Shown piece after piece: positions 1-7,810 of a stretch of 64,000 bases of DNA. The DNA lies in the NCBI RefSeq assembly GCF_042649125.1, contig NZ_JBHRYQ010000002.1, positions 1-64,000 on the forward strand, written 5' to 3'. This DNA comes from Leadbetterella lacunae. GTDB lineage: Bacteria > Bacteroidota > Bacteroidia > Cytophagales > Spirosomataceae. The notes under the pieces are model-generated. The model was given only the letters and a program-made list of their open reading frames with translations. It searched no databases and was not told where the DNA came from. The translations under genes and the position numbers were made by a program. Numbering within the stretch: position 1 is the stretch's first letter; every line of letters begins with the position of its first letter.

Positions 1-194
1 AAAGGAATGCATAATGCTTTGTTTTGATTATCTATGAATTTATCCTTATTGTCAGATAAGTTTAATTTAGTGTCTGTTATTAAGGTAGAAACAAACAAAG
101 AAGATTTAAAAAATAATTTTAATCCCTTAAGTCCATCTTCTAGGGTAACATTATTTAAATTCAAGTCAGACACCCGAAAAATTTCGAAATTCAT
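1..194 (-). CDS. Partial hypothetical protein (5' end only)
   Basis: An open frame runs on the minus strand from an ATG at 194-192 off the left edge of the window, giving about 64 residues (start MNFEIFRVSDLNLNNVTLED) with no stop. I do not recognise the family. The low-complexity Lys/Leu/Asn composition matches neighbouring genes. It is divergent from the LytTR-type gene at 410, with a 215-bp AT-rich gap that could carry both promoters. It could be chance open frame in AT-rich DNA; the sequence beyond the window edge would decide. Confidence 0.4.
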   Translation of the reverse strand, partial: MNFEIFRVSDLNLNNVTLEDGLKGLKLFFKSSLFVSTLITDTKLNLSDNKDKFIDNQNKALCIP

Positions 195-409
195 GTATTT
201 TTGTTAAATAAAAACCCTAAATATAGACTTTCTTTATGCTACTTCTATTTTTTTGTACACAAAAGCACTTAATTGGTGATGAAAAGAAAATAAACTAACG
301 TGTTTGCAAAAAAAATACTAGTAATTAATACTTATGTACTTTAATGTGATTTTTTAGACAGGCGGCCTTATTCTTGATTTTGTTTTAAGTAAAATTTATT
401 TTATTTAAA

Positions 410-1123
410 ATGGATATTAAAAAAATTAAACTTTTAATAATTTATAATTCGGAAAATGAAGCAGAAAAAATTGATAGATATTTGCTAACCTTTGGGTTTA
501 AATTTATATATGCCACCCCCCATTTACCATTAGGGCTACAATTTGCTCGGAAAAATAAAATAGATTTAATTATAGTTAATAGTACAATAAATAATCACAA
601 CATTATTAATCGTGTAATGGGAAAAAAATCTTTGGTGGATATGCCGATAGTTTTTTTTACCTATAACCTCGAGGAATATACGGCGTTTGATAAATCAGAT
701 AGTTTATTTTACAATAAGCAGGTTGCATTTTTGTTTAGGCCATGCAGCAATAGAAACTTATTTACGACTATTAAATTATTCTATAAAACCAAAAACGAGC
801 TCCTTGATCATGTTTATATAAAAAATTACGTACAAAAAACAGAAAAAGTGTTTTATTCAGATATTCTATTTGTAGAGGCAGGAATTACCTCATGCAAGGT
901 TTATACCCGCTTTGGAGTTTATCATGCTTCGGGCTCTTTACCTAGTTTTTCAAAAAAACTAAATAAACAATTTATTAAAGTCCACGATAAATATATGATA
1001 AATCAAGCTCAAATCACGAGTTTTAATGGGACTCACATTCTAATAGAAAACTTTAAAATTCCAATTCAAAGAGTAAATAGTCAAAACCTAAAAAAAATAT
1101 TTGCAAATTCATCTAAAATGTAA
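410..1123 (+). CDS. LytTR-type response regulator with degenerate receiver
   Basis: The 237-aa protein has an N-terminal CheY-like fold (about residues 5-125) followed by a LytTR DNA-binding domain (about 135-232). The LytTR part shows the pattern of a strand ending DILFVEAG, a central FIKVHDKYMIN segment and a C-terminal basic tail. In the receiver, the position where the phospho-accepting Asp is expected (DLIIVN) carries Asn. It may therefore act without phosphorylation or respond to another signal. LytTR regulators are common in Bacteroidota and bind direct repeats upstream of target operons. No partner kinase is adjacent; the kinase-like gene at 3098 is the nearest candidate. The start ATG follows an A/T-rich leader without a Shine-Dalgarno sequence, as is usual in this phylum. 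Confidence 0.8.
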   Translation: MDIKKIKLLIIYNSENEAEKIDRYLLTFGFKFIYATPHLPLGLQFARKNKIDLIIVNSTINNHNIINRVMGKKSLVDMPIVFFTYNLEEYTAFDKSDSLFYNKQVAFLFRPCSNRNLFTTIKLFYKTKNELLDHVYIKNYVQKTEKVFYSDILFVEAGITSCKVYTRFGVYHASGSLPSFSKKLNKQFIKVHDKYMINQAQITSFNGTHILIENFKIPIQRVNSQNLKKIFANSSKM

Positions 1124-1608
1124 CATAATTCTAAAAGTAATTAATGCTTAAAGTGAACCCAAAACATGCTTTTTTACTATATTGTTTAAATTTAAAGTCT
1201 GGTGTTCAAGATTCTTGTTCCAATTAAAGAGATACTTATTTCCCGCCAAATATCACGCTACACTTTTTGAATTGGGAAATGCCTCGTTTCAATAATTTTT
1301 CTGACATATACGGTCAATTTTGTGTTTAAGACAAAGTCCAAATTCCCTAAGTTGAGACTTTACAGTATCACCTGGCCTATTCCAAAGTATTTGCGGCTCT
1401 TTAATTATAAAGAACACAGAATTAAATGAGTGAAAAATTATTATCAAAACTATAATAATGTTCCATTTGTAAATATTGCAGGTAGGCAAGTGGTGATTGC
1501 TCGCTTTTTGAAATTATACACCAAATTGCGTTAGCTATCCCCCAATAGAATAGTTCAATTATCAACTCTCAGTTATAATTAACATTTTTAAAAAAAAATT
1601 AAAACATT
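1124..1608. other. Intergenic region, no supported gene
   Basis: This 485-bp AT-rich gap separates the LytTR gene from the MscS-like gene. A 66-codon minus-strand frame lies inside it (1289-1489) but has no recognisable motif and looks like chance. I see no convincing hairpin terminator or tRNA. Confidence 0.5.
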
Positions 1609-2376
1609 ATGCTTCCTAGCCCATTTGCAGTTTTGGCTTTTTTATGGGTGTTTTTAGTTTCGGCCACACTTTCTTATTTTGTTTTCACCCTTATTCGTTT
1701 CATACTAAGAAAAACTTCGGGACATAAAGATCATTTTTTCTTCAAAACCTCACATTTTTTTAAATATCTATTGTCAGCCGGAGCTTTCATGTATGTACTT
1801 TATTTTATAGCTAACATTTTCGATTTTGAAAAAATTAATAAAATACACGAAGCGTATTTTTTGGTTTATTTTATAACGGGTAGTTTGTACTTTACCAGTT
1901 TAGGAGACCTACTGAGTGGGGCAGTAATCCTGATTTTTAGACCTTATAAACGCGGCGATTTTGTACTTATCGGAAATCAAGCGTACCCAGCTATTATTGA
2001 GCAGGTACAATTTAAATCTACACGTTTAGTCGAAGATCAAAATGTATCTGTTTCAGTTAGAAACTCAAAGGTTTTGTCAAATGTTATAATTAACATATCT
2101 AAAAGTCGATCCAATATCTTTGTTCATACTCAATTCGTTATAGAAAGTCAAGGAAATATGCAGGCTCTTATAGAACTAATTAGGTCAGAGGTAGAGATTA
2201 TGCCGAAGATTCGTGAGAGGCCCAAAATTAAGATCGACGGTCATACATATCTCACAGACTTTAGTTTAATAGATACATGGGTTTGGTGTAACTCCGAAGA
2301 TTTTCAGGAGGTACAGCAATTTATGGAATACAATTTGAAACAAATTTTTAAACTTAAAAACATTAAGGTTCTCTAA
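1609..2376 (+). CDS. MscS-family small-conductance mechanosensitive channel-like protein
   Basis: The 255-aa protein has three hydrophobic segments (about residues 5-30, 45-70 and 80-110). The third runs into GDLLSGAVILIFRPYKRGDF, the typical pore-helix/beta-domain junction of MscS channels. The later VRNSKVLSNVIIN matches the family's 'PNS.l..n.I.N' motif. It should sit in the inner membrane and gate in response to tension or relieve osmotic stress. It is short for the family and keeps only the minimal three-helix core plus the beta and start of the alpha-beta vestibule domain. It stands alone, with long non-coding gaps on both sides, so it is probably monocistronic. Family assignment is good; the precise physiological role is inference. 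Confidence 0.82.
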   Translation: MLPSPFAVLAFLWVFLVSATLSYFVFTLIRFILRKTSGHKDHFFFKTSHFFKYLLSAGAFMYVLYFIANIFDFEKINKIHEAYFLVYFITGSLYFTSLGDLLSGAVILIFRPYKRGDFVLIGNQAYPAIIEQVQFKSTRLVEDQNVSVSVRNSKVLSNVIINISKSRSNIFVHTQFVIESQGNMQALIELIRSEVEIMPKIRERPKIKIDGHTYLTDFSLIDTWVWCNSEDFQEVQQFMEYNLKQIFKLKNIKVL

Positions 2377-3097
2377 TTTTTTTATTCGGCTCTCAGATGT
2401 TTGTATCAGGAATATGATGAATTGGTCAATAAGGGTGGAGAATTTTTCTCTGCTCTTTTTATTTTACTATGACCCACAGCCACTTTTAGTAATGCGTTTA
2501 AGTAACCTCTATGATTCATGCATTAAAATATTTTCAGCTGCTCTGATGTAGTCAGCAAGAGTACGAAAGATTAAATGAATTATGGCTATAAAATACTAAG
2601 ATTGAAACTATTAAAAACTCGTTTGTTAATTTATATTTTGAGAAAGTAAACTATTCTGAATTTAGATTACAAACTGTAGAAGAGAATCTGCAGTACAACC
2701 AAATTTAAAAACAAACATAAAAATACCTTAGGTAACCTGTGTCTATTCAAATAGTAAAAAGTCATAAATAAAATTTAAATCTTACAATTTCAAACTTATT
2801 TCATCGCTTTGATATGTTGCGGTCTTGCAAGCAAATAAAATGTATGAAGCAAAAAAATGATTTTTTGTCACCAATTTTTACTCTTTCATCACCATTAAAT
2901 AAGTACATACCTTACTAAAACACTTATATTTAAGTGTATAATTGCTAATAAGATCTTAGTTTGTTTATTAGATTATCAATATATGTATTTTAGTAAAATC
3001 CGTTTTTTCTAACAGAAAAAATTTAAAGATATGCATGAAATCATATTCCCTAAATCTAACGTTGTAAGATATTTTTTTAAAATTTAATATTTAAAAA
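2377..3097. other. Long intergenic region, nothing recognised
   Basis: This 721-bp gap has many stop codons in all frames, AT-rich composition and no obvious tandem repeat, tRNA or strong hairpin. It may contain the promoter of the kinase-like gene at 3098, but I cannot point to a confident TTG/TAnnTTTG pair. It may be decayed DNA. Confidence 0.4.
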
Positions 3098-4024
3098 ATG
3101 CTGTTTAATATTTTTTTAATAATTAAAACCACCTTTCCCATTGACTTACAATCCTTCTCAAGCACCATTGCCTTTGCATTCCTAATTTTTATTTTACTTT
3201 ATTTTATCGCTCTAAATAATATTAGGAGAATAAATGCTGAACAAATAAAATTCAAGAACAGAGTAAAAATTATTTTACACGATCTGCGGTCCCCCATTTC
3301 AAGCTACTTAGGACTAGCAGACATGATTTCATATCTTATAAAAAATAAACAGTATGATAAAATTGATTTAATTTCCAAAGAGATAGATGAGTATGCAGGT
3401 GAGCTGGAAAAATTGTATATCGACTTAAACAAGTATGTAAATATTGAACATGACAAAGAAACAATTTTAGAGTTTTTCCCACTGGCCCCACTATTAGATA
3501 AGGGTCTACTCATTTATTCGCGTATAGCAAAACTGGCCGAAATTTCCATAATCAATGAAGTGAATTTTCAAACTATGGTATATACAAACGATTACCTCTT
3601 TTTAACCATGTTTAGAAATGTGTTAGATAATGCCGTAAAGAATAGTAAGCGTGGATCTTCTATAATAGTTTCTGCGGTAGACAATGGCACCAATGTTTGT
3701 ATTGCTGTCACCAATTTTTCAGCCAATCTCAAGCAAGCTAAAATTAAAGAAATAAATGATTTTTTTAAAACTACTACTACCACTAGTTTGCCAAATTCGA
3801 GAATAGGAATGCATATAATAAAAAACTATAGTAAATTACTTCAGATTGAACTTAATATGTCTAATGATTCTGAAAAAATAACGTTTAAATTATATGTTCC
3901 TAAAGAACCGCATAACATAACTAAAAAAACAGAAGATGATGATATTGTGGATAAGGCACTAAAAAAAATAGGGCACCTTGGTAACCTAGTAGGTCATAAG
4001 CCAAGTAACTTATCTCCATACTAG
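3098..4024 (+). CDS. Membrane-anchored histidine kinase-like protein with a degenerate ATPase domain
   Basis: The 308-aa protein has one N-terminal membrane helix (about residues 20-40) and no extracytoplasmic sensor domain. A dimerisation/phosphoacceptor box follows with candidate His61 in HDLRSPISSYLGLADM, and then a HATPase-like region. The N box is readable (NVLDNAVKNSKRGS, about 172-185). The usual DxGxG box is replaced by a VTNFSANL segment, and the second Gly box is reduced to SRIGMHIIKN. ATP binding or autokinase activity is therefore doubtful. It may be a scaffold, phosphatase or divergent kinase of a LytTR-type circuit. The 395-bp downstream gap and lack of a linked regulator make it an orphan. 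The start is uncertain because upstream sequence is very AT-rich. Confidence 0.7.
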   Translation: MLFNIFLIIKTTFPIDLQSFSSTIAFAFLIFILLYFIALNNIRRINAEQIKFKNRVKIILHDLRSPISSYLGLADMISYLIKNKQYDKIDLISKEIDEYAGELEKLYIDLNKYVNIEHDKETILEFFPLAPLLDKGLLIYSRIAKLAEISIINEVNFQTMVYTNDYLFLTMFRNVLDNAVKNSKRGSSIIVSAVDNGTNVCIAVTNFSANLKQAKIKEINDFFKTTTTTSLPNSRIGMHIIKNYSKLLQIELNMSNDSEKITFKLYVPKEPHNITKKTEDDDIVDKALKKIGHLGNLVGHKPSNLSPY

Positions 4025-4419
4025 AACTTGGGAAGCGATTATTGGCCTAAAAATAGAAATATTTCTTAAATCAAAAACCTTCAAACCGAAGCTACCATTT
4101 TACTTTATACCTACTTAATAAGCCTCAAAGTTAAAATGTTTGTCAAAAATGAATTTTTATTGAACTCAAAAATCAGTAGAGAATTTAAACCGCCCACATG
4201 ATTAGCAGTCAATAAGATATTAGGCCTTGGGGTGCTTATAAACAAAAATTAATGGTTAATAAACCCGTACATGTATGCAATATTTTTTTTTAACCGTGCA
4301 TTTTTTTTTCATTTTAAGAAAAAATCGTGAAGATGATAAAAAATCAAATGTTTTTCTATAGACTTAACCTAAAAATAGCAAAGGGCTAGTTTTAATATTC
4401 TTGCCTTCAAAATGAAACT
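4025..4419. other. Intergenic region, nothing recognised
   Basis: This 395-bp AT-rich spacer lies between the kinase-like gene and the HprK-like gene. I looked for a short RiPP precursor next to the HprK-like gene and found no frame with a leader-like YxxPxL motif. No hairpin terminator is obvious. Confidence 0.4.
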
Positions 4420-5292
4420 ATGAGAGCATTTAATCTTAATATTTTCGCTGATGTTGATTTATCTTTGCCTGTCGCTTCAGGCCATTACGATATTCAAATA
4501 CGCCAAAGAAAAATCACCCTGCCAAACCTAGAAGAGACAAAAATCTATCGGGCTGGGAGCCAGGCTCTGTTTGGATCAAACCAAACAAACTATTTTTTAG
4601 TATGGCCCCATATGGTAGCCTTCCAAATCACCGATAGCCGCATTTACTACCAGACACTAGGAAACATCCCTGCCGGACTTCTCCGCATATTTATTTTGAG
4701 TGAAGCACTGGGCATACTGCTCCACCTAAGAGGATTTTTTATGCTGCACGCAAGTGCCATTCAACACAAAGGCCAAGCTACGGTGTTTTTAGGTACGCCA
4801 GGGGCAGGCAAATCTACCACCATAGCGGCCTTTGCCAAAGGGGGCTTCCATGTGCTTTCTGACGACCTCGTAGCTATAGCTCCCACGCATCCACCCACCG
4901 TCTTGCCGTCTTTTGCCGAAATCAAAATTTGGAAAAACACAGCACTAGGCCTTGGCATCAGTCCTTCAGATTTAAGCCCGGCTTGGGAGGGAAAAGAAAA
5001 ATATATAATGGCCGTACATGACGCTCTTTATGAAAAACCAGCCTACCCTTTAAAAAAAATTAAAATATTAACCTCACCCACTGATGGATACACCGCAACA
5101 TCCCCATTGTTAGGGCCAGTGGAGCTACTGAAGCATTTCCCCTTGCCTCACCAATTACTTTCTCACAAAAGCCTCCAAAACCACTTTGAAACCTCTTCCC
5201 TGATATTGTCCGAAGCCGAGATAAGCACCCTCACAAGACCCGAGAGCTTTCAAAGCTTATTACATTATGTACAAGATTTTGGTACACTTTAG
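4420..5292 (+). CDS. HPr kinase/phosphorylase-like P-loop protein (HprK C-terminal fold)
   Basis: The 290-aa protein has an N-terminal half without catalytic motifs, then LHASAIQHKG and the Walker A loop GTPGAGKST (residues 125-133). A conserved acidic pair follows in LSDDLVAI (Asp148-Asp149). This arrangement is typical of HprK-like kinases found in peptide (RiPP) clusters with PqqD and asparagine-synthetase-like proteins. In paeninodin-type lasso clusters such a kinase phosphorylates the C-terminal Ser of the precursor. Here it stands alone, about 38 kb from the lasso-like precursor at 42313, so a link is only suggested. The gene uses more G/C-ending codons than its neighbours, which hints at separate ancestry. 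A generic HprK-like ATPase of unknown substrate is the safe call. Confidence 0.72.
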   Translation: MRAFNLNIFADVDLSLPVASGHYDIQIRQRKITLPNLEETKIYRAGSQALFGSNQTNYFLVWPHMVAFQITDSRIYYQTLGNIPAGLLRIFILSEALGILLHLRGFFMLHASAIQHKGQATVFLGTPGAGKSTTIAAFAKGGFHVLSDDLVAIAPTHPPTVLPSFAEIKIWKNTALGLGISPSDLSPAWEGKEKYIMAVHDALYEKPAYPLKKIKILTSPTDGYTATSPLLGPVELLKHFPLPHQLLSHKSLQNHFETSSLILSEAEISTLTRPESFQSLLHYVQDFGTL

Positions 5293-5458
5293 GTAGCTTT
5301 TCTAACTCAACCTCGGTATTGTCCAAAATATATATTGAGTGGCAAAATATAGAAGTTTGGCCTGTCTATAAATTGCTTTTAACACCTTTTATTTAAGAGT
5401 AGTCACCTCTTTGAGAAGAAAAACCTTCAATTTGCAAAATAGTTGATAGTATTAATGT

Positions 5459-5854
5459 ATGAATGTAAACCCTGTGACCAAGACAAAAAAAACTCTTCTT
5501 GCAGTACAAGACGACATACTACGGATGACGGTTGAAATTTGGCTTTATCGTTCGGATTATTTAATCACCAATGCCTTGAAGAAAGAAGTTGAGGATCTGG
5601 ATACAATTTTACGGCACAATCATTTTGACGTGGTTATTATTCAAATAGACGCTCACAGACACACCCTCAGTAAATTTTTGCTTATGCTACTCAAGCACCA
5701 TGTTAAAATACTGTTTATTACCGAAAATAAAGGCCGAATGAAAAAAATTACCGCCAATAGCAATATTGTGCAAATGCTCAGACATCCTTTTGAATATCAC
5801 GATTTGCTCACTACCCTTCATAAATTATGCAATCCTACACAAGTGGTATACTAA
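5459..5854 (+). CDS. Orphan CheY-like receiver with degenerate active site
   Basis: The 131-aa protein has the length and alternating strand/helix pattern of a stand-alone receiver domain. An acidic pair is seen near the N terminus (VQDDILRM). The third strand reads FDVVIIQID, with Gln where the phosphorylated Asp normally sits, and the fifth-strand KPF motif appears as HPF. These substitutions suggest a pseudo-receiver that cannot be phosphorylated. No output domain is present. Its neighbours are the HprK-like gene and a secreted protein, so its role is unknown. The start at 5459 has no clear ribosome-binding site. An inverted repeat lies just downstream. Confidence 0.6.
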   Translation: MNVNPVTKTKKTLLAVQDDILRMTVEIWLYRSDYLITNALKKEVEDLDTILRHNHFDVVIIQIDAHRHTLSKFLLMLLKHHVKILFITENKGRMKKITANSNIVQMLRHPFEYHDLLTTLHKLCNPTQVVY

Positions 5855-5886
5855 ATAACTCTTTTGTGCTAGCCCAAAATAGCACC

Positions 5887-5924
5887 GCTCAAAGTCACTT
5901 TTGCTATTCAGGGACTCTTTGAGC
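5887..5924. terminator. Possible weak hairpin after the receiver-like gene
   Basis: GCTCAAAG (5887-5894) and CTTTGAGC (5917-5924) form an 8-bp perfect inverted repeat about 30 bp after the stop at 5854. There is no T tract after the second arm, so it may be a processing hairpin or chance rather than an intrinsic terminator. Confidence 0.3.
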
Positions 5925-6110
5925 AGTTCTGAAGCCGCCCCCTAATTGTTAGGTACAGTTTTAACTATTCATTGCTTTTAAACACCTGAATTTCAAGTGC
6001 CCGTTTTAAAAAAACAAACATAAACATATAGCCTTTATTAAGCTACTTATAACCTTTTAAGCCTGATGGTGAGTAAAATGTTTGTTCTGTGGGTTTAAAT
6101 TTATCATTTA

Positions 6111-6749
6111 ATGTATTTAATAATTTGCAATTTGAGTAAATATTTTTACCATTTTCTAAATTACGTATTATTCATACTGTCATCGTTTGGTGGTTATTCT
6201 GTTATGTCAGCAGACTCTGACATAGCTCAGGGCTTGTATGTTTCTAATGGGGCTTTGGGTATCCATACAAACGCCGAGTTGGTGGTTTTTTCAGATTTAC
6301 ATCTTGACCATGCCAATATAGCCGGCAAGGGTAAACTCACCATAAGTAGCAATACCCCCACAAAGATATTCTCAAAATACAGTACTGTACAAAATCTTAA
6401 AATAGCCAATAGTGGTGGTGTTAAGCTCATCGGTCATCTTACTGTTTTAAGTACATTGGAGCTTCAGCAGGGCAGCTTTGATGTCTCTGGTGCGTACTTT
6501 GTTTTGAGCGATACGGCCTCGTTAATCAAAACATCTGATGCCAAGTTCATATCCTCACCAGTGGCCATCACACCTTACAGGTCAGCTTTGGTGAGTTATA
6601 CACCACATGGCACACTCTTTTTAAACATCAAGCACTTCTGCCTTGATTATTATTCGTGGCCATCCACCCGAGAAATAGCATTTAAAATCAACAGATATAC
6701 CTCCGTCACCACCTCTCCAAAGCACCAACCGCCAATTTATATCCTCTAA
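6111..6749 (+). CDS. Putative secreted protein with beta-rich repeats
   Basis: The 212-aa frame begins with a hydrophobic stretch (about residues 12-30, FYHFLNYVLFILSSFGGYSV), compatible with a signal peptide. It continues with beta-rich, Ser/Gly/Asn-containing segments such as TVLSTLELQQGSFDVSGAYF. These resemble the short parallel-beta repeats seen at the start of Bacteroidota adhesin-like surface proteins. There is no T9SS C-terminal domain, and the last 50 residues look unrelated, so the gene may be truncated or frameshifted relative to a longer ancestor. It precedes two clearly secreted proteins in the same orientation (6855 and 7811). Function is unknown. Confidence 0.5.
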   Translation: MYLIICNLSKYFYHFLNYVLFILSSFGGYSVMSADSDIAQGLYVSNGALGIHTNAELVVFSDLHLDHANIAGKGKLTISSNTPTKIFSKYSTVQNLKIANSGGVKLIGHLTVLSTLELQQGSFDVSGAYFVLSDTASLIKTSDAKFISSPVAITPYRSALVSYTPHGTLFLNIKHFCLDYYSWPSTREIAFKINRYTSVTTSPKHQPPIYIL

Positions 6750-6854
6750 ATACCGATTAGATACGTTCGCTCAATGTTTATTAATGGTATGCAAGTATAT
6801 CATATCTAATAGAGAGACGAAACACTACATAAAAAACAAAAAGTAAAACAATTA

Positions 6855-7781
6855 ATGAAAAAAACCGTATTTTTAGTTAGTTTCCTTTTCGCTTGTGCAG
6901 GAGCATCTGCCCAAGTAAAAATAGGAAATAACCCCACCACCATCAATGCCAACTCCGTATTGGAGATTGAGAGTACCAACAAAGGCTTGCTACTACCTAG
7001 GCTAGCACTTAGTGGAACTGCTCAAGCAGCACCTTTGAGTGCTCACGTAGCAGGTATGGTTGCCTACAACACCGCCACCGTATCCGACGTTACGCCGGGG
7101 TACTATTACAACGACGGCACCAAATGGCTAAAGATAGGTGGCAACACTTCCTCTCTATTGAGTGGAGCCACTAATCCTGTAGCCGCTACGGGTTCAAACG
7201 GTGATTTCTACCTTAATACTGCCACCAATACGCTCTTTGGCCCCAAAGCCTCGGGTGCATGGCCAGCTACAGGTGCATCTTTAGTAGGCCCGGCGGGTCC
7301 TGCAGGTACCAATGCCACAGTAACAGGTACTGCCCCCATTGTAGTGGCCTCTGGTGTGGTAAGCCTTGCAGATGTTGGAGTTACCACAGCTAAGCTGGCC
7401 GATGGAGCAGTGACAGCCGCCAAACTTAATCAGATGGCAGCCACTACAGGTCAAGTATTAAAATGGAACGGTACAGCTTGGGCACCGGCCTCTAATGTTG
7501 GAGCCATAACTTTGGTAAGCTCGGCTACCTTTACAGCCACAGCTACACACGAGACCATTCTGTGCGATGTGCCTACGGGTGGTATGACCCTCACTTTGCC
7601 ATCTGCGGCCACTAATACTGGCAAGATACTAACTATTAGAAAAGTAGATGAGGATAACGACGTGCTTACTTTCTCGGCTCCACTGAGCTGGTCTGCCACA
7701 AGCACCGTCACTACCCTCAACTACCTCAGAACCCTCACCATACAAAGTGATGGCACCAAATGGTGGATAATAACAGAATAA
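6855..7781 (+). CDS. Secreted surface protein with short collagen-like segment
   Basis: The 308-aa protein begins with a clear signal peptide (MKKTVFLVSFLFACAGASA, cleavage near residue 19). A module follows containing QVKIGNNPTTINANSVLEIE and a TNKGLLLPR motif, shared with the next gene. This N-terminal module is widespread in secreted Bacteroidota proteins, usually with a variable C-terminal part. Here the middle contains GPAGPAG, a short collagen-like or phage-tail-like stretch, followed by VTTAKLADGAVTAAKLN, typical of tail-fibre or structural repeats. The end is a beta-rich domain finishing GTKWWIITE. No T9SS sorting domain is visible. The gene is visibly richer in G+C than flanking DNA. 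It is probably in an operon with 7811 (29-bp gap). Role: cell-surface or extracellular structural protein (inference). Confidence 0.75.
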   Translation: MKKTVFLVSFLFACAGASAQVKIGNNPTTINANSVLEIESTNKGLLLPRLALSGTAQAAPLSAHVAGMVAYNTATVSDVTPGYYYNDGTKWLKIGGNTSSLLSGATNPVAATGSNGDFYLNTATNTLFGPKASGAWPATGASLVGPAGPAGTNATVTGTAPIVVASGVVSLADVGVTTAKLADGAVTAAKLNQMAATTGQVLKWNGTAWAPASNVGAITLVSSATFTATATHETILCDVPTGGMTLTLPSAATNTGKILTIRKVDEDNDVLTFSAPLSWSATSTVTTLNYLRTLTIQSDGTKWWIITE

Positions 7782-7810
7782 TTATTATATAAAAACAAAT
7801 TTTTACAATA

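Noticed and set aside
1289..1489. 66-codon frame on the minus strand
   Set aside because: No motif, hydrophobic/AT-driven composition, and located in a long non-coding gap; likely chance.
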